The notes under the pieces are model-generated. The model had not been told where the DNA came from, searched no databases, and saw only the letters and a list, made by a program, of their open reading frames with translations. Of a stretch of DNA of 64,000 bases, positions 19,776-28,838 are shown piece by piece. The position numbers were made by a program, and so were the translations under genes. The stretch comes from CAVZLD01 sp963776055 (GTDB lineage: Bacteria > Planctomycetota > Planctomycetia > Pirellulales > Pirellulaceae), in NCBI GenBank assembly GCA_963776055.1, contig CAVZLD010000007.1, positions 274,479 to 338,478 of the forward strand. Direction: 5' to 3'. The first letter of the stretch is position 1. The number at the start of each line of letters is the position of its first letter.

Positions 19776-21638
19776 GTGTGCCGATTCCCCCTTCCAGGAA
19801 CGGGGCTCTGCCTCCGTCTTGGCTGGGTGCTGCTACTGCTGAGTACGGCTGGATGTTGTAGCGGGAGGAAGTACTGGCGCGATCCGGCGATTCCGCGACT
19901 TGCGGTGGCATCCACTTCCGCTTGGTGCGGACCCAGCAGTACTGTGTCATGGCATCGTTCGGCGGAGGAAGTCCCGCGCTTCGGCGGGAGTTGGCGTTTT
20001 CACGCGAACCGGTGCTGGCGTTGCAGCTGGCGGAGATTTACTGCCAGCGGGCCGCGGAGGCCGACGGTTCGGAGTCATTGTGCGCCACCGACCTCTATTA
20101 CCAGGCGGCCGGGTTTAGTTGGGTGGCGGCGGCGCTGGCACCTGATCGTTTTGAGATCTTAATCCAGGCACGACAACTCTACCACTCGACGCTCGCACGC
20201 ATGTTGGTGACGGGCGCAACGAGGGGCGGTTTCGCTCGGGCGTGGGCATCGAAATCAGCTCACCGGAAGGAAACGTGTGTCTGCCTTTTGCAGCGCACGG
20301 ATTTCCCTGGGCTGTTGCGGACTTCCAGGAACTGCATGCCGTAGGGGAGTATGCAACCCCGTTAACGGGCGCAAGTACACGCGACGCGGATGGGGAGTTC
20401 CGGTCGTAGTGCGACGAAGCGTGACGACCGGAGCATATCGCGAAGAACGTTTTCTGTTTCCGGAGCTAACTTTTGCGGCCACCGTGATTTTGCGACCGGA
20501 CGTAAACCGTTGGATCTCCGGCGATCTTGGGCCAGCGCGACTGGAGGCATACGATCCGCTGCGCGTTTCTTCGATCGACACCGATGGCGTGCGAACTCCT
20601 CTGGCGGCTGATCTGACGGCGCCGTTCGCGTGGTCGATTGTGGATGCGGTAGATCCGGTGAATCCGTTCCTTTGGTTTCTCGAGCCGGATGAGGTGCAGG
20701 GCGAAGGCCTCTTCTTTTTGGAGCCGTACCAGCGGGAAAAGATACCGATCGTATTCATCCACGGACTCCTTTCCGATCCCAAGACTTGGGTTGTGCTGGC
20801 GAACGATCTGCGCGCGGTTCCCGGATTCGACGAGCACTTTCAGATTTGGGCGTATCGATACGCCACGGGCCGGGATTTTCTCGTCTCTGCCGCGAATTTG
20901 CGACGGGATCTGCAAGCGGCGCTGGGTACGGTCGATCCGTGCGGCGGCGACGCGGTCACCCGTCGCGTGGTCTTGGTGGGGCACAGCATGGGGGGCCTGG
21001 TCGCCAAGCTGCAGGTTGCCTCCAGCGGCGACACGCTCTGGCGGTCGGTCGCGAATCAGCCCTTGGAACGGTTCGTGACCGACGACGCCACGCGCCAGCG
21101 GCTGAAAGCCGGCTTCTTCTTCGATCCGATTCCCAACGTGCAGCGGGTGATTTTCATGGCCACACCGCATCAGGGCTCGTCCTGGGCTGCGCGACCGATT
21201 GGTCGATTTGCCGCTTGTCTTGTGCGACACGATAGCCGCCAAGTGGGGCAGTTGCAGCGCCTGATCGAGGACAATCCGGGTGCGGTTTCCGACAAGGTGC
21301 AAGGGCGGTTGCCAACGAGTGTCGACATGCTGGACCGCAACAGTGAGCTATTGAAAGCGGTCGATCGTCTTCCGATCTCGTCGCAAGTTCGTTATCACTC
21401 CGTCATCGGCACGGGCAAATCGATGTGCGGAGAGCCGGCGGACGGCGTCGTTCCCGTGGAAAGCGCTCGCCTGGCGGGTGCGGAGAGCGAATTCTATGTG
21501 GACGCCACACACACGCGAGTCCACCGTCAGTTGGAGACGGTCCAGGAGATCGTCAGAATTTTGAGCGAACATCTGGCGGAAGGCTGCTCGGCCCCCGATG
21601 ACTCGCTGTCAGCTCCGACAATTCTGTCGTCTCCGTAG
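19776..21638 (+). CDS. Lipase-like alpha/beta-hydrolase lipoprotein (several frameshifts)
   Basis: The N-terminus in one frame reads LGWVLLLLSTAGCC, a lipoprotein signal, with GTG at 19776 as a plausible start. The frame then changes near 19915, 20230 and 20400 while the protein-like text continues (ALQLAEIYCQRAAE, then GVGIEISSPEGNV, then the hydrolase). The intact last 400 residues carry IVFIHGLLSDPKTW (oxyanion region), LVGHSMGGLVAKL (nucleophile Ser), FMATPHQGSSWA, DGVVPVESARL (Asp) and a late His (THTRVHRQ). This is an alpha/beta-hydrolase like bacterial lipases or PGAP1-type esterases. The hydrolase call is firm; the start and exact path through the breaks are not. Confidence 0.8.
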
Positions 21639-21837
21639 AACTCCGGTCGGCCGCTCACATCGTAAGCGGTTCGAAGAAAGGAGTCGCCCTCCCGTTGTGT
21701 TGCGGTCTGGCTACCGGGTGCGCGATCGCCCTGTCTGCTCGGAAGACGACGTCGTCGCGAACGTGACATGTCTCTGCGGCACGCACTAGTCGAGCGAGAG
21801 ACGCCGGATACAATGGGTCCTTTTCGGTGCGGGGGAG

Positions 21838-23428
21838 ATGTCAACAAACGATCAGATTCTGGCGCTGTTTTGGATCATTGCCATCGGGGAGGCGTTGGGA
21901 CGTCTTGCCTGGCGCGGCGTCTCGCTGGGCACGTCCGGCGTCATCTTCGTGGCGCTCGTGGCGGGGCACTTCGGCTACTCGGTTCCCGAGGTTGTCGGTG
22001 TGCTTGGGCTCGTGTCTTTCCTATTCTGCCTGGGGATTAACGCCGGTCCTAGTTTCTTTCGGGTTTTCGGCCAACAGGGAGCCTCGTTGGCGGTGATGGG
22101 AGTTGCCATGATCCTGTCCGCCGCGGGGGCCGCCTGGTTGTTCGGTCACTTGGCGGGCCTGCCGGCCGACCTGACCGCCGGGGTGTTTGCCGGAGCACTC
22201 ACGAGCACGCCCGCGTTGGCAGCGGCCTCGGAGGTCCTTCCGGCCGATTCCCAGTTGGCCGTCGGTTTTGGAATCGCCTATGCGTTCGGTGCGCTCGGGG
22301 TCGTGCTGTTTGTGCAATTGGCCCCTCGCTGGTTGCATGGTTATGCGGAAGAGCTTGCTGCCAGCGAATCGACGAAACCGTCTTTCGAGATCACGCGCGA
22401 ACTGGTCGAGGTGCTCAATCCCACGGTGGTGGGGAAGCGGCTGAGTAGTCTGCCCATGCTGGCCAAGACGAACTGCCAGATTTCGCGAATTCTGATCGGG
22501 GAAGAAATGCGTCCCCTCCCGGCGGACTTCACCCTGCAAATGGGGCAGCAGCTGTTGATTATCGGTACGCAGTTCAATGTCGCCACGGTCGTGGATTTGT
22601 TAGGCCAACGCAGCAGTCGTACCGACTATCACTGGGATACGGAGCGACATCGCCGCCGAGTTGTTGCGGCGTCGCGGGAGCTCGTTGGCAAGTCGCTGGA
22701 ACAGCTTCATTTGCGATCGCGTTTCGGCGTGACAATCACGCGGATTACGCGACATGATTTGGAGTTTGTACCCGATGCGGCGCAGAGCATTCATTTTGGC
22801 GACGCTCTGACAGCGGTGGGGGAGGCAGAAGCGCTGGAGCGTTTTGTGGAGTTTGCTGGCCACCGCGAACGCTCCTTCGATGAGACGGATTTGATTTCGC
22901 TGAGCGTTGGCTTGTTATTGGGGGTATTGCTGGGGCAGGTTCGGATTCAACTCGGGCAGGAGACCTTTTCGTTGGGGATGGCCGGCGGTCCCTTGCTGGT
23001 GGGACTGCTGATGGGTCATTTCGGACGGATCGGTCCGTTGGTGGGGCACTTCCCACGCGCCTCTCGGATGTTGCTGGCCGAAGTGGGGCTGGCCATGTTT
23101 CTGGCGGACGCCGGCGTGAGTGCCGGGCGGCAGTTCGTCAGTGTGCTGCAAACGTACGGCTGGTCGCTGTGTGTCGGCTCGCTGCTGATCACCGTTGTGC
23201 CGTTATTGGTGGGCGTTTTGCTGACTCGCCGCTTTCTGCGGACCGGTGCACTCCAGGCATTGGGGTGCATTTGCGGCGCGATGACGTCCACACCCGGTCT
23301 TGGCACGTTGACGTCCAAGGTGGATTCGCACATCCCGGTCACAAGCTACGCGACGGTCTATCCCTTGGCGTTGATTCTGATGAGCGTTTTGGCGCCGCTG
23401 TTGGTCACGCTGATGCGCGTAGAAGCTC
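21838..23428 (+). CDS. YidE/AspT-type transporter with two TrkA-C domains
   Basis: A membrane transporter of the aspartate:alanine exchanger-like family. Two homologous membrane halves each contain a TSTP signature (FAGALTSTPALAAASEV and CICGAMTSTPGLGTLTSK). Between them lie two cytosolic TrkA-C (RCK-C) domains, around residues 190-250 and 275-340, that may bind a ligand. Substrate unknown. The reading frame stays open to 24006, but everything after about 23428 lies antisense to leuA and past a hairpin. The natural end is just before the hairpin, presumably lost to an indel. Confidence 0.85.
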
Positions 23429-23460
23429 ACTGGCGGTCGGCGACCAAGCCGACCGCCAGT
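23429..23460. terminator. Hairpin between convergent transporter and leuA genes
   Basis: Perfect 12-bp inverted repeat ACTGGCGGTCGG / CCGACCGCCAGT with an 8-base loop, sitting between two convergent genes. There is no clear T run on either side, so it may act as a bidirectional transcription block rather than a classical terminator. Confidence 0.6.
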
Positions 23461-23472
23461 GGCAGTTCTTCG

Positions 23473-25020
23473 TCAGGCGATAGGAGGGGTCGCGTTGGTC
23501 TGTTCACTGGTGATTCGGTTGACCGTGTTCAGGATCGCCAGGATGCTCGCTTCGACCGAGTCGGTCGAGATCCCACGCCCCCGATAGGCCTGGCCATGAT
23601 GCTCGACTTCCAAGCTGACTTCGCCCTGTGCGTCATGTCCCAGAGTAGCGCTGCGGACCTGAAAATCTTTGCAGACAAGCGTCATGCCCGTGATCCGTTC
23701 CGTCGCCAGAAAGGCGGCATCGACCGGCCCGTCTCCGGCGGACAGTTCTTCGGTGAATTCCCGGGCGCCGTTCCGCAACGTCAGGCGAATGTGCGGTTTT
23801 TGTTCGGTGCCGGACGTGAGCTGAAACGAGACCAGACTCCATTCGTCATCCACATCCAGTTCGTGAATCGTCTTCTTGATCAGGGCCGCGATGTCACCGT
23901 CGTAGATTTCCTTCTTCTTGTCAGCCAACGTCTTGAACTCTTCGAAGACCGTTTGCAGCTGGTCCGCGGTCAGATGGAAACCCAAGACACGCGCTCGATC
24001 GGCTAACGCCGCCCGGCCACTGTGTTTCCCCAGCACCAACTCCGTCTTGGGCAGACCCACATCCTCGGGCCGCATGATTTCGTAGGTCGTCGGTTCCTTC
24101 AACATACCGTCTTGGTGGATGCCGGCCTCGTGCGCGAAAGCATTTCGGCCCACGATCGCCTTATTGCGTTGCACCTGCAGGCCGGTGATGCCGGAGACCA
24201 GGCGACTGGTGGGGACCAGGCGTTGGGAATGGATCCGCGTATTCGCGTGATAGTAATCGCGCCGCGTTCGGAGGGCCATCACGACCTCTTCCAGCGAGCA
24301 ATTCCCAGCGCGTTCGCCAATCCCGTTGATGGTACACTCGATCTGGCCGGCGCCGTTTTCAACCGCCGCCAGGCTATTCGCCACGGCCAGTCCCAAATCA
24401 TTATGGCAGTGGACGCTAATCACCGCCCGATCGATATTAGGGACACGCTGGACCAAGGCGGCAATCACCTGGCCCATGTGCGTGGGGGTCGCGTAGCCCA
24501 CGGTATCCGGGATGTTGACCGTCGTTGCGCCGGCGTCGATGGCTGCTTCCACGACTCGGCAGAGGAAATCCAATTCCGTCCGTGCGGCATCCTCCGGGGA
24601 AAACTCCACATCCTCACAGTACCCGGCGGCTTGTTGCACGCCGGCCACCGCGCGGCGCACGATTTCGTCGGGTGTCATTTTCAGTTTGAATTCGCGATGA
24701 ATCGCGCTGGTCGCCAGGAAGACGTGGATCCGTGGCCGGTCAGCAGGTTGCAAGGCCTCCCAGGCCCGGTCAATGTCTCTCTCGTTGCAGCGAGCGAGAC
24801 CGCAGACGGTCGCGTCGCGGATGTGACGGGAGATTTCTTGGACCGCGGCGAAGTCGCCGGGCGAAGCGATGGGAAAACCGGCTTCGATGATGTCCACGCC
24901 CAGGTCGACCAACGCGTGGGCGATCTTCAGCTTTTCATCCAGGTTCATACTCGCGCCGGGGGACTGCTCTCCGTCTCGCAGCGTGGTATCAAAGATTCGT
25001 ATGGTCCGAGGGTTCGACAT
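23473..25020 (-). CDS. leuA: 2-isopropylmalate synthase
   Basis: First committed enzyme of leucine synthesis; it condenses 2-oxoisovalerate and acetyl-CoA. The start at 25020 (MSNPRTIRIFD) is preferred to an in-frame ATG at 25047, because IRIFDTTLRDGEQSPGASM is the usual N-terminal signature. The metal-binding HxH lies in AVISVHCHNDLGLAVANS. The C-terminal third is the leucine-responsive regulatory domain (EWSLVSFQLTSGTE region). 515 residues, normal length, intact frame. Regulation is probably double: allosteric feedback by leucine, and transcription attenuation through the leader described at 25210-25337. Confidence 0.97.
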   Translation of the reverse strand: MSNPRTIRIFDTTLRDGEQSPGASMNLDEKLKIAHALVDLGVDIIEAGFPIASPGDFAAVQEISRHIRDATVCGLARCNERDIDRAWEALQPADRPRIHVFLATSAIHREFKLKMTPDEIVRRAVAGVQQAAGYCEDVEFSPEDAARTELDFLCRVVEAAIDAGATTVNIPDTVGYATPTHMGQVIAALVQRVPNIDRAVISVHCHNDLGLAVANSLAAVENGAGQIECTINGIGERAGNCSLEEVVMALRTRRDYYHANTRIHSQRLVPTSRLVSGITGLQVQRNKAIVGRNAFAHEAGIHQDGMLKEPTTYEIMRPEDVGLPKTELVLGKHSGRAALADRARVLGFHLTADQLQTVFEEFKTLADKKKEIYDGDIAALIKKTIHELDVDDEWSLVSFQLTSGTEQKPHIRLTLRNGAREFTEELSAGDGPVDAAFLATERITGMTLVCKDFQVRSATLGHDAQGEVSLEVEHHGQAYRGRGISTDSVEASILAILNTVNRITSEQTNATPPIA

Positions 25021-25209
25021 AGTGCGGGTGCCTTGTACAAAGTTCAACGAGTTTCGGATGTTACTTCGCGACAGCGGGCCGGCCGGCCGCCGGCCCGGGA
25101 AGTAACAACGTCGCCCTCGTCCGTGGTGTCCGTCGACACACGGCGATCGAATCGACCGGTGGCATTTCGTTCCCAGCGGATGGCATCAAAGTGGGATCCC
25201 ACAAAAAAA

Positions 25210-25238
25210 CCCCGCGACCCATGTAGCAGGTCTCGGGG
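25210..25238 (-). terminator. Attenuator terminator in the leuA leader
   Basis: Read on the minus strand, the stem CCCCGAGACC / GGTCGCGGGG (one mismatch) with a 9-base loop is followed by seven T. It lies 190 bases before leuA and after the leader peptide, so it would stop transcription before the gene unless an antiterminator forms. Confidence 0.88.
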
Positions 25239-25277
25239 TGCGATTTCCAAGGGAACCGGGCGACCGGAACGACACCC

Positions 25278-25337
25278 CTACTGCCTGCCAGCAGCAAGCA
25301 ACAGCTGCAATGCGAGTAGTAGCAGGGGCGTTCCCAT
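25278..25337 (-). CDS. Leucine-rich leader peptide of leuA (attenuation)
   Basis: A 19-residue reading frame, MGTPLLLLALQLLLAAGRQ then TAG. Eight of 19 codons are leucine, in two clusters (CTG CTA CTA CTC, and CTG TTG CTT after a nearby TTG). It starts about 80 bases after a good promoter and ends 40 bases before the terminator stem. Segment 1 (25321-25328) can pair with segment 2 at the stop codon (25275-25282). Segment 2 (25273-25278) can pair with segment 3 (25235-25240), and 3 with 4 forms the terminator. This is the classical ribosome-mediated attenuation layout: slow translation of Leu codons would favour antitermination. The ribosome binding site is weak (AAGAGA). Confidence 0.82.
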   Translation of the reverse strand: MGTPLLLLALQLLLAAGRQ

Positions 25338-25426
25338 CGAAGGTCTCTTGTTCTTGTGTTGAAGCGGAAATGCGTCGGTGGACGTGTCTCCCGCCGAAAA
25401 CCGGGCGAGGAGCCCACTCCAGCAAG

Positions 25427-25455
25427 AGTCTATCTTGGCGTCTTGGTTCGGTCAA
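25427..25455 (-). promoter_or_regulatory. Promoter for the leuA leader transcript
   Basis: On the minus strand, TTGACC (25455-25450), 17 bases, then TAGACT (25432-25427). Transcription would start near 25420, leaving about 80 bases before the leader peptide. Confidence 0.6.
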
Positions 25456-25545
25456 CAATGAACCGGTCTTGCCGCCCGGCGGTTTGGCGACCAGCTTCGC
25501 CTTGCCGTTGACCGCCGCTTTTCGTACGATTCGCCGCCTTCGAAG

Positions 25546-26073
25546 GTGTTGATCCAACCCACGGAACCGGACCGTCTGCCTGTGCTTGATTTTGAAATCC
25601 CGAGATTTACGCGTCGCTGTGCGGCATCCGGCCGCGAGTTTCAGCCGGGGGAGCAGTTTCACTCCGTGCTTGTCTCGCGAGGATCGGACGTGGTGCGGAT
25701 GGATTATGCGGTCGAGGCGTGGGAAGGTGCTCCACCCGATGCGCTCGGATCATGGATCTCCGCAGTCCCTGATCCCAAAGTACGCCAAGTTGGCTGGGCG
25801 CCGAATGACGTGATGCTGCATTATTTCCTGCAGCTCCAGGAACAGGAAGCGGATGAAGAGAACACGGCGACGCTGTTGTACGTGCTGACACTGCTGATGA
25901 TCCGGCGACGAATCTTCAAGTTGGAGACGACCGAACAAGATGATCAAGGGCGGGAGGTGTTAATTGTCTTCTGCCCGCGTAATGACAACGAATATCGCGT
26001 TTTGGTGGAGGTTCCCGACGCGCAACAGGTGGCCGTGATTCAGGAAGAACTGGCCCAGTTGCTGTTTGCGTAG
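25546..26073 (+). CDS. Conserved-looking protein, unknown function
   Basis: 175 residues from a GTG at 25546; the exact start is uncertain. The N-terminal stretch FTRRCAASGREFQPGEQFHSVLV places single Cys and His residues in a fold that could be a small beta domain. The C-terminal half is helical, with TATLLYVLTLLMIRRRIFKL and an acidic end. No signal peptide, so probably cytoplasmic. It may share a transcript with the lipoprotein gene that follows after about 140 bases. I do not recognise the family by name. Confidence 0.65.
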   Translation: MLIQPTEPDRLPVLDFEIPRFTRRCAASGREFQPGEQFHSVLVSRGSDVVRMDYAVEAWEGAPPDALGSWISAVPDPKVRQVGWAPNDVMLHYFLQLQEQEADEENTATLLYVLTLLMIRRRIFKLETTEQDDQGREVLIVFCPRNDNEYRVLVEVPDAQQVAVIQEELAQLLFA

Positions 26074-26212
26074 AGATGACTCTCGAACAGCCCGGTGGAT
26101 GCTCCGGTTCGCGCGGCGAACGGAGGTGGTTCCGTCATGGGGGTCTCCGAGTCGTTTCGCCGCAAGGGGCTTTCGATCCTCTCGTGACTTCGACGATAGC
26201 AGGGATGCACTG

Positions 26213-27202
26213 TTGAATTCCAAATCGTTTCACGCCCTGATCGTCCTGACTGTGCTCTTTGCCGCGGGCGGGGCCAGTTGTCCGCGCAATCGACAGATCG
26301 TGAATGATCAGTCTCCGGTTGTGCTCTCGCCTAGTGTCTCGCTCGAAGACCTGATTCGTGTGGTGAATGCGAATAGCGCGCAAATCCGACAGATCCAATC
26401 GATGCGTGCTACGTTGACCATCGAAGGTGCGCCGCCTCTTGATGCGACCTACGCCTTTGAGCGGCCTCAACGCTTTCGCCTGCGGGCCGAAACGGGATTA
26501 ACCGGTCCCGAACTCGATTTGGGTAGCAACGACGAAGTCTACTGGATGTGGGTGAAACGCAGCGATCAGCCCGCGGTTTATTGGGGCCGTCACGATCAGT
26601 TCTACCAGAGCACCGCGCGGGATCTGCTACCGGTGCCGCCTGACTGGCTGATCGAAGCCCTGGGAGTAGTCCAATTGGATCCCACCGGGCAGCACGAGGG
26701 CCCCTTCACGAATCGGCCTGGGCAACTGGAAGTACGAAGCCTGGTTCGCACCCCCGCTGGGCCGTTGACCAAAGTGATTGTGCTGGACGATACCCGCGGC
26801 TGGATCATCGAGCAGCATCTGTTCGACGCGGCGAATCAGGAGCTGGCGGCGGCTTTCGCGACCGGTTTTCAGTACGACCAGAACCTGGGCGTATCGCTGC
26901 CACGCCAGGTGCAGATTCGACTGCCTCCGGCGGCGCTGAGTTTTACTCTGCAAACGGATCAGCACATGATCAATCAGTTATCGGGCGATCCGGCGCAATT
27001 ATGGACAATGCCGCAACTGAGCGGCTACCAGTACGTCAACCTCGGATCCCCAACGCCGACACCGCCGGCCGTACCGCAGCAGCCGTTGGCAGCTGAGACG
27101 CAGCCATGGGCGGCTGAGGTTTTGCGTCGACCCGAAATGCGGTATGCCGATCAGCGAAATGCTGCGATTCGTCGTCTGCCGCCGTTCGATCGCTTGCGGT
27201 GA
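26213..27202 (+). CDS. Lipoprotein, unknown function
   Basis: The likely start is the TTG at 26213, giving LNSKSFHALIVLTVLFAAGGASC, a lipoprotein signal ending in a lipobox Cys. The open frame extends back to 26066 but without signal character. The roughly 300-residue mature part has regular beta-strand patterning (MRATLTIEGAPPLDATYAFE, FRLRAETGLTGPELDLGSN), which recalls LolA/outer-membrane lipoprotein carrier-like folds, then a Pro-rich tail. Function unknown; the lipid-carrier resemblance is only a guess. It converges on the sigma factor gene. Confidence 0.7.
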   Translation: MNSKSFHALIVLTVLFAAGGASCPRNRQIVNDQSPVVLSPSVSLEDLIRVVNANSAQIRQIQSMRATLTIEGAPPLDATYAFERPQRFRLRAETGLTGPELDLGSNDEVYWMWVKRSDQPAVYWGRHDQFYQSTARDLLPVPPDWLIEALGVVQLDPTGQHEGPFTNRPGQLEVRSLVRTPAGPLTKVIVLDDTRGWIIEQHLFDAANQELAAAFATGFQYDQNLGVSLPRQVQIRLPPAALSFTLQTDQHMINQLSGDPAQLWTMPQLSGYQYVNLGSPTPTPPAVPQQPLAAETQPWAAEVLRRPEMRYADQRNAAIRRLPPFDRLR

Positions 27203-27224
27203 TATGCCACCGGCTTGTGCCAGC

Positions 27225-27800
27225 TCAGGAACGCATCGGGCCGCTCGCTTGACGCATCTTGGAGCGAGCGCGACTCAGCGTGGCGCCGATGCTGTTTTCA
27301 GGCATGCCCACCCTTTGGCTGATCTCGTGGTAGCTCTTGCCCTCAAGATGATACATTCGCACCACATCGGCCTCGGCCCCGTTCAGGCGGGCTAACAGGC
27401 GTTCGACCTCTTCGCGATTGCTGATTCGTTGCTCGGGCGAAGAGTCGTCTGTGGATTCCTGCATCATCCAGTCACGGACCGATTGCAGCGAACTGGAGGT
27501 GGGCCGGCGCGACAGTTGTCGCACGACGGCGCGCCGCGCGACGACCGTCAGGTAGGTCGCAAGGCTACTCTGCCCGCGAAAACGCCGCAGAACAACGAAA
27601 TCGTCCTGGACGAGAACGGCGAAGACCTCCGCCACCAGATCTTCTCGATCGGCGTCGGAGAGCGTGACGGAGCGCGCGGAGGCGGTGTGGTTGACGACGT
27701 GCAGAAACAGCCCCACGAAGCGGTCGACGAAGCGCTCCCATGACTGGGGAGTGCGCTGCAGACAGCGTTCCAACAGTCGCCGGTCTATGTCAGAAAGCAC
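27225..27800 (-). CDS. ECF-type RNA polymerase sigma factor
   Basis: About 190 residues from a GTG at 27800; an ATG at 27866 is in frame but adds unlikely residues. Region 2 is visible as ADREDLVAEVFAVLVQDDF and RFRGQSSLATYLTVVARR. Region 4 is VERLLARLNGAEADVVRMYH followed by the helix-turn-helix SYHEISQRVGMPENSIGATLS. No anti-sigma gene lies next to it, so its control is unclear. It is divergent from the ferredoxin gene across a 380-base region. Confidence 0.9.
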   Translation of the reverse strand: MLSDIDRRLLERCLQRTPQSWERFVDRFVGLFLHVVNHTASARSVTLSDADREDLVAEVFAVLVQDDFVVLRRFRGQSSLATYLTVVARRAVVRQLSRRPTSSSLQSVRDWMMQESTDDSSPEQRISNREEVERLLARLNGAEADVVRMYHLEGKSYHEISQRVGMPENSIGATLSRARSKMRQASGPMRS

Positions 27801-27948
27801 CACCCGTGTTTTTCCTTCCAGCCCCAGAGTTAGGATCCTTCCTTGGCTCCCGGCGAACCGGCACACCGATGCCCGCTTGATCCTCCCTCACTGATCGATT
27901 CTAAGTGGAGCTGGTCGGTGAGGCAAGTCGAACGCCGGGCTGCGACCC

Positions 27949-27977
27949 TTGACATAAGCATCCACCACCACTAGATT
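27949..27977 (+). promoter_or_regulatory. Sigma-70-type promoter for ferredoxin
   Basis: Consensus TTGACA (27949-27954), 17 bases, TAGATT (27972-27977). It implies a 5' untranslated region of nearly 200 bases before the ferredoxin start. Confidence 0.7.
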
Positions 27978-28179
27978 TCGAGAAATCAGTCGTGGGCCGG
28001 CCGTGGCCTTCGATGGCCCTTTTTCGGCCGCCTTCTCGCTGCGTCTGGCTGACCCCGCCGGCCGGCCGGATCGAATGGCTGCGATTCGGCCGATAGTCGA
28101 CTGTAACTCACCACTTAACTTATGGGTCCCGGACTTCCGTGGACCGGTCGAACTTGGGGAGCTTAGGAGAGATTTTCCG

Positions 28180-28458
28180 ATGACCCACGTAGTTGCTCAG
28201 CCGTGCTTTGATTGTAAGTATACCGACTGTGTTGTCGTCTGCCCGGTTGAATGTTTTTATGAAGGTGAAAAGATCCTCTACATTCATCCGGACGAGTGCA
28301 TTGACTGCGAGGCTTGCGTGCCGGAGTGTCCGGTCGAGGCGATTTTCCATGAGGACAACCTGCCCGAAGAATGGACCGAGTTCAAAGAATTGAATGCAGA
28401 GATGGCGTCCAAGTGCCCCGTGATTACGGAAAAGAAAGAACCCTTGGCCGACCAATAG
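28180..28458 (+). CDS. fdxA: Ferredoxin, 7Fe type (FdxA-like)
   Basis: 92 residues from the ATG at 28180, preceded by TTAGGAGAG as ribosome binding site. The first cluster motif is CFDCKYTDCVVVCP and the second CIDCEACVPECP, matching the [3Fe-4S][4Fe-4S] ferredoxins. PVECFYEGEKILYIHPDEC between them is characteristic. A small soluble electron carrier; the partner enzymes are not in the window. A strong promoter lies about 200 bases upstream and a hairpin follows downstream, so it is probably a single-gene transcript. Confidence 0.94.
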   Translation: MTHVVAQPCFDCKYTDCVVVCPVECFYEGEKILYIHPDECIDCEACVPECPVEAIFHEDNLPEEWTEFKELNAEMASKCPVITEKKEPLADQ

Positions 28459-28567
28459 TGAGTTGCTGACTGCCTCCAAGCGGCTGCGCGGCCGATGGAT
28501 GCTGCCGCGATTCAACCGCCCGGGGCAACAGCGCCGCTGTACTGCTATTTCTGCCGCAAGAGACGCT

Positions 28568-28603
28568 GAAAGGGCCTGGGTCAATTTGCGACCAGGCCCT
28601 TTC
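28568..28603 (+). terminator. Hairpin downstream of ferredoxin
   Basis: Perfect 12-bp stem GAAAGGGCCTGG / CCAGGCCCTTTC with a 12-base loop. The T run after it is poor, but position and symmetry fit a terminator. Confidence 0.7.
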
Positions 28604-28639
28604 TATGTTGATGGACGGTGGGATCAGTGCGTGGACGGT

Positions 28640-28687
28640 GGGACGGACGTCCTCGTCCGTCCCGTAGATCGGACGTCCCCGTCCGAT
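28640..28687. repeat. Two adjacent perfect hairpins, REP-like
   Basis: GGGACGGACG / CGTCCGTCCC with loop TCCT (28640-28663), then ATCGGACG / CGTCCGAT with a 4-base loop (28668-28687). The rest of 28604-28838 holds no gene that I can see. Confidence 0.65.
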
Positions 28688-28838
28688 GGAATCGCCCTTC
28701 CAACCCACTGGCAACTAATCTGTCACGCCCTCTTGTCCGGCTATTCGGCAACCCGCCAGAAACTGCGGGCTGGCGCTGTCGGCGAATGAATCCTACGGGC
28801 CAGCATTCTTGAACGCTGCGCATTGGATCGCAGTTCAG

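Noticed and set aside
23429..24006. Continuation of the transporter frame
   Set aside because: It runs antisense through leuA, past a 12-bp hairpin, and reads as low-quality sequence; leuA on the other strand is unmistakable.
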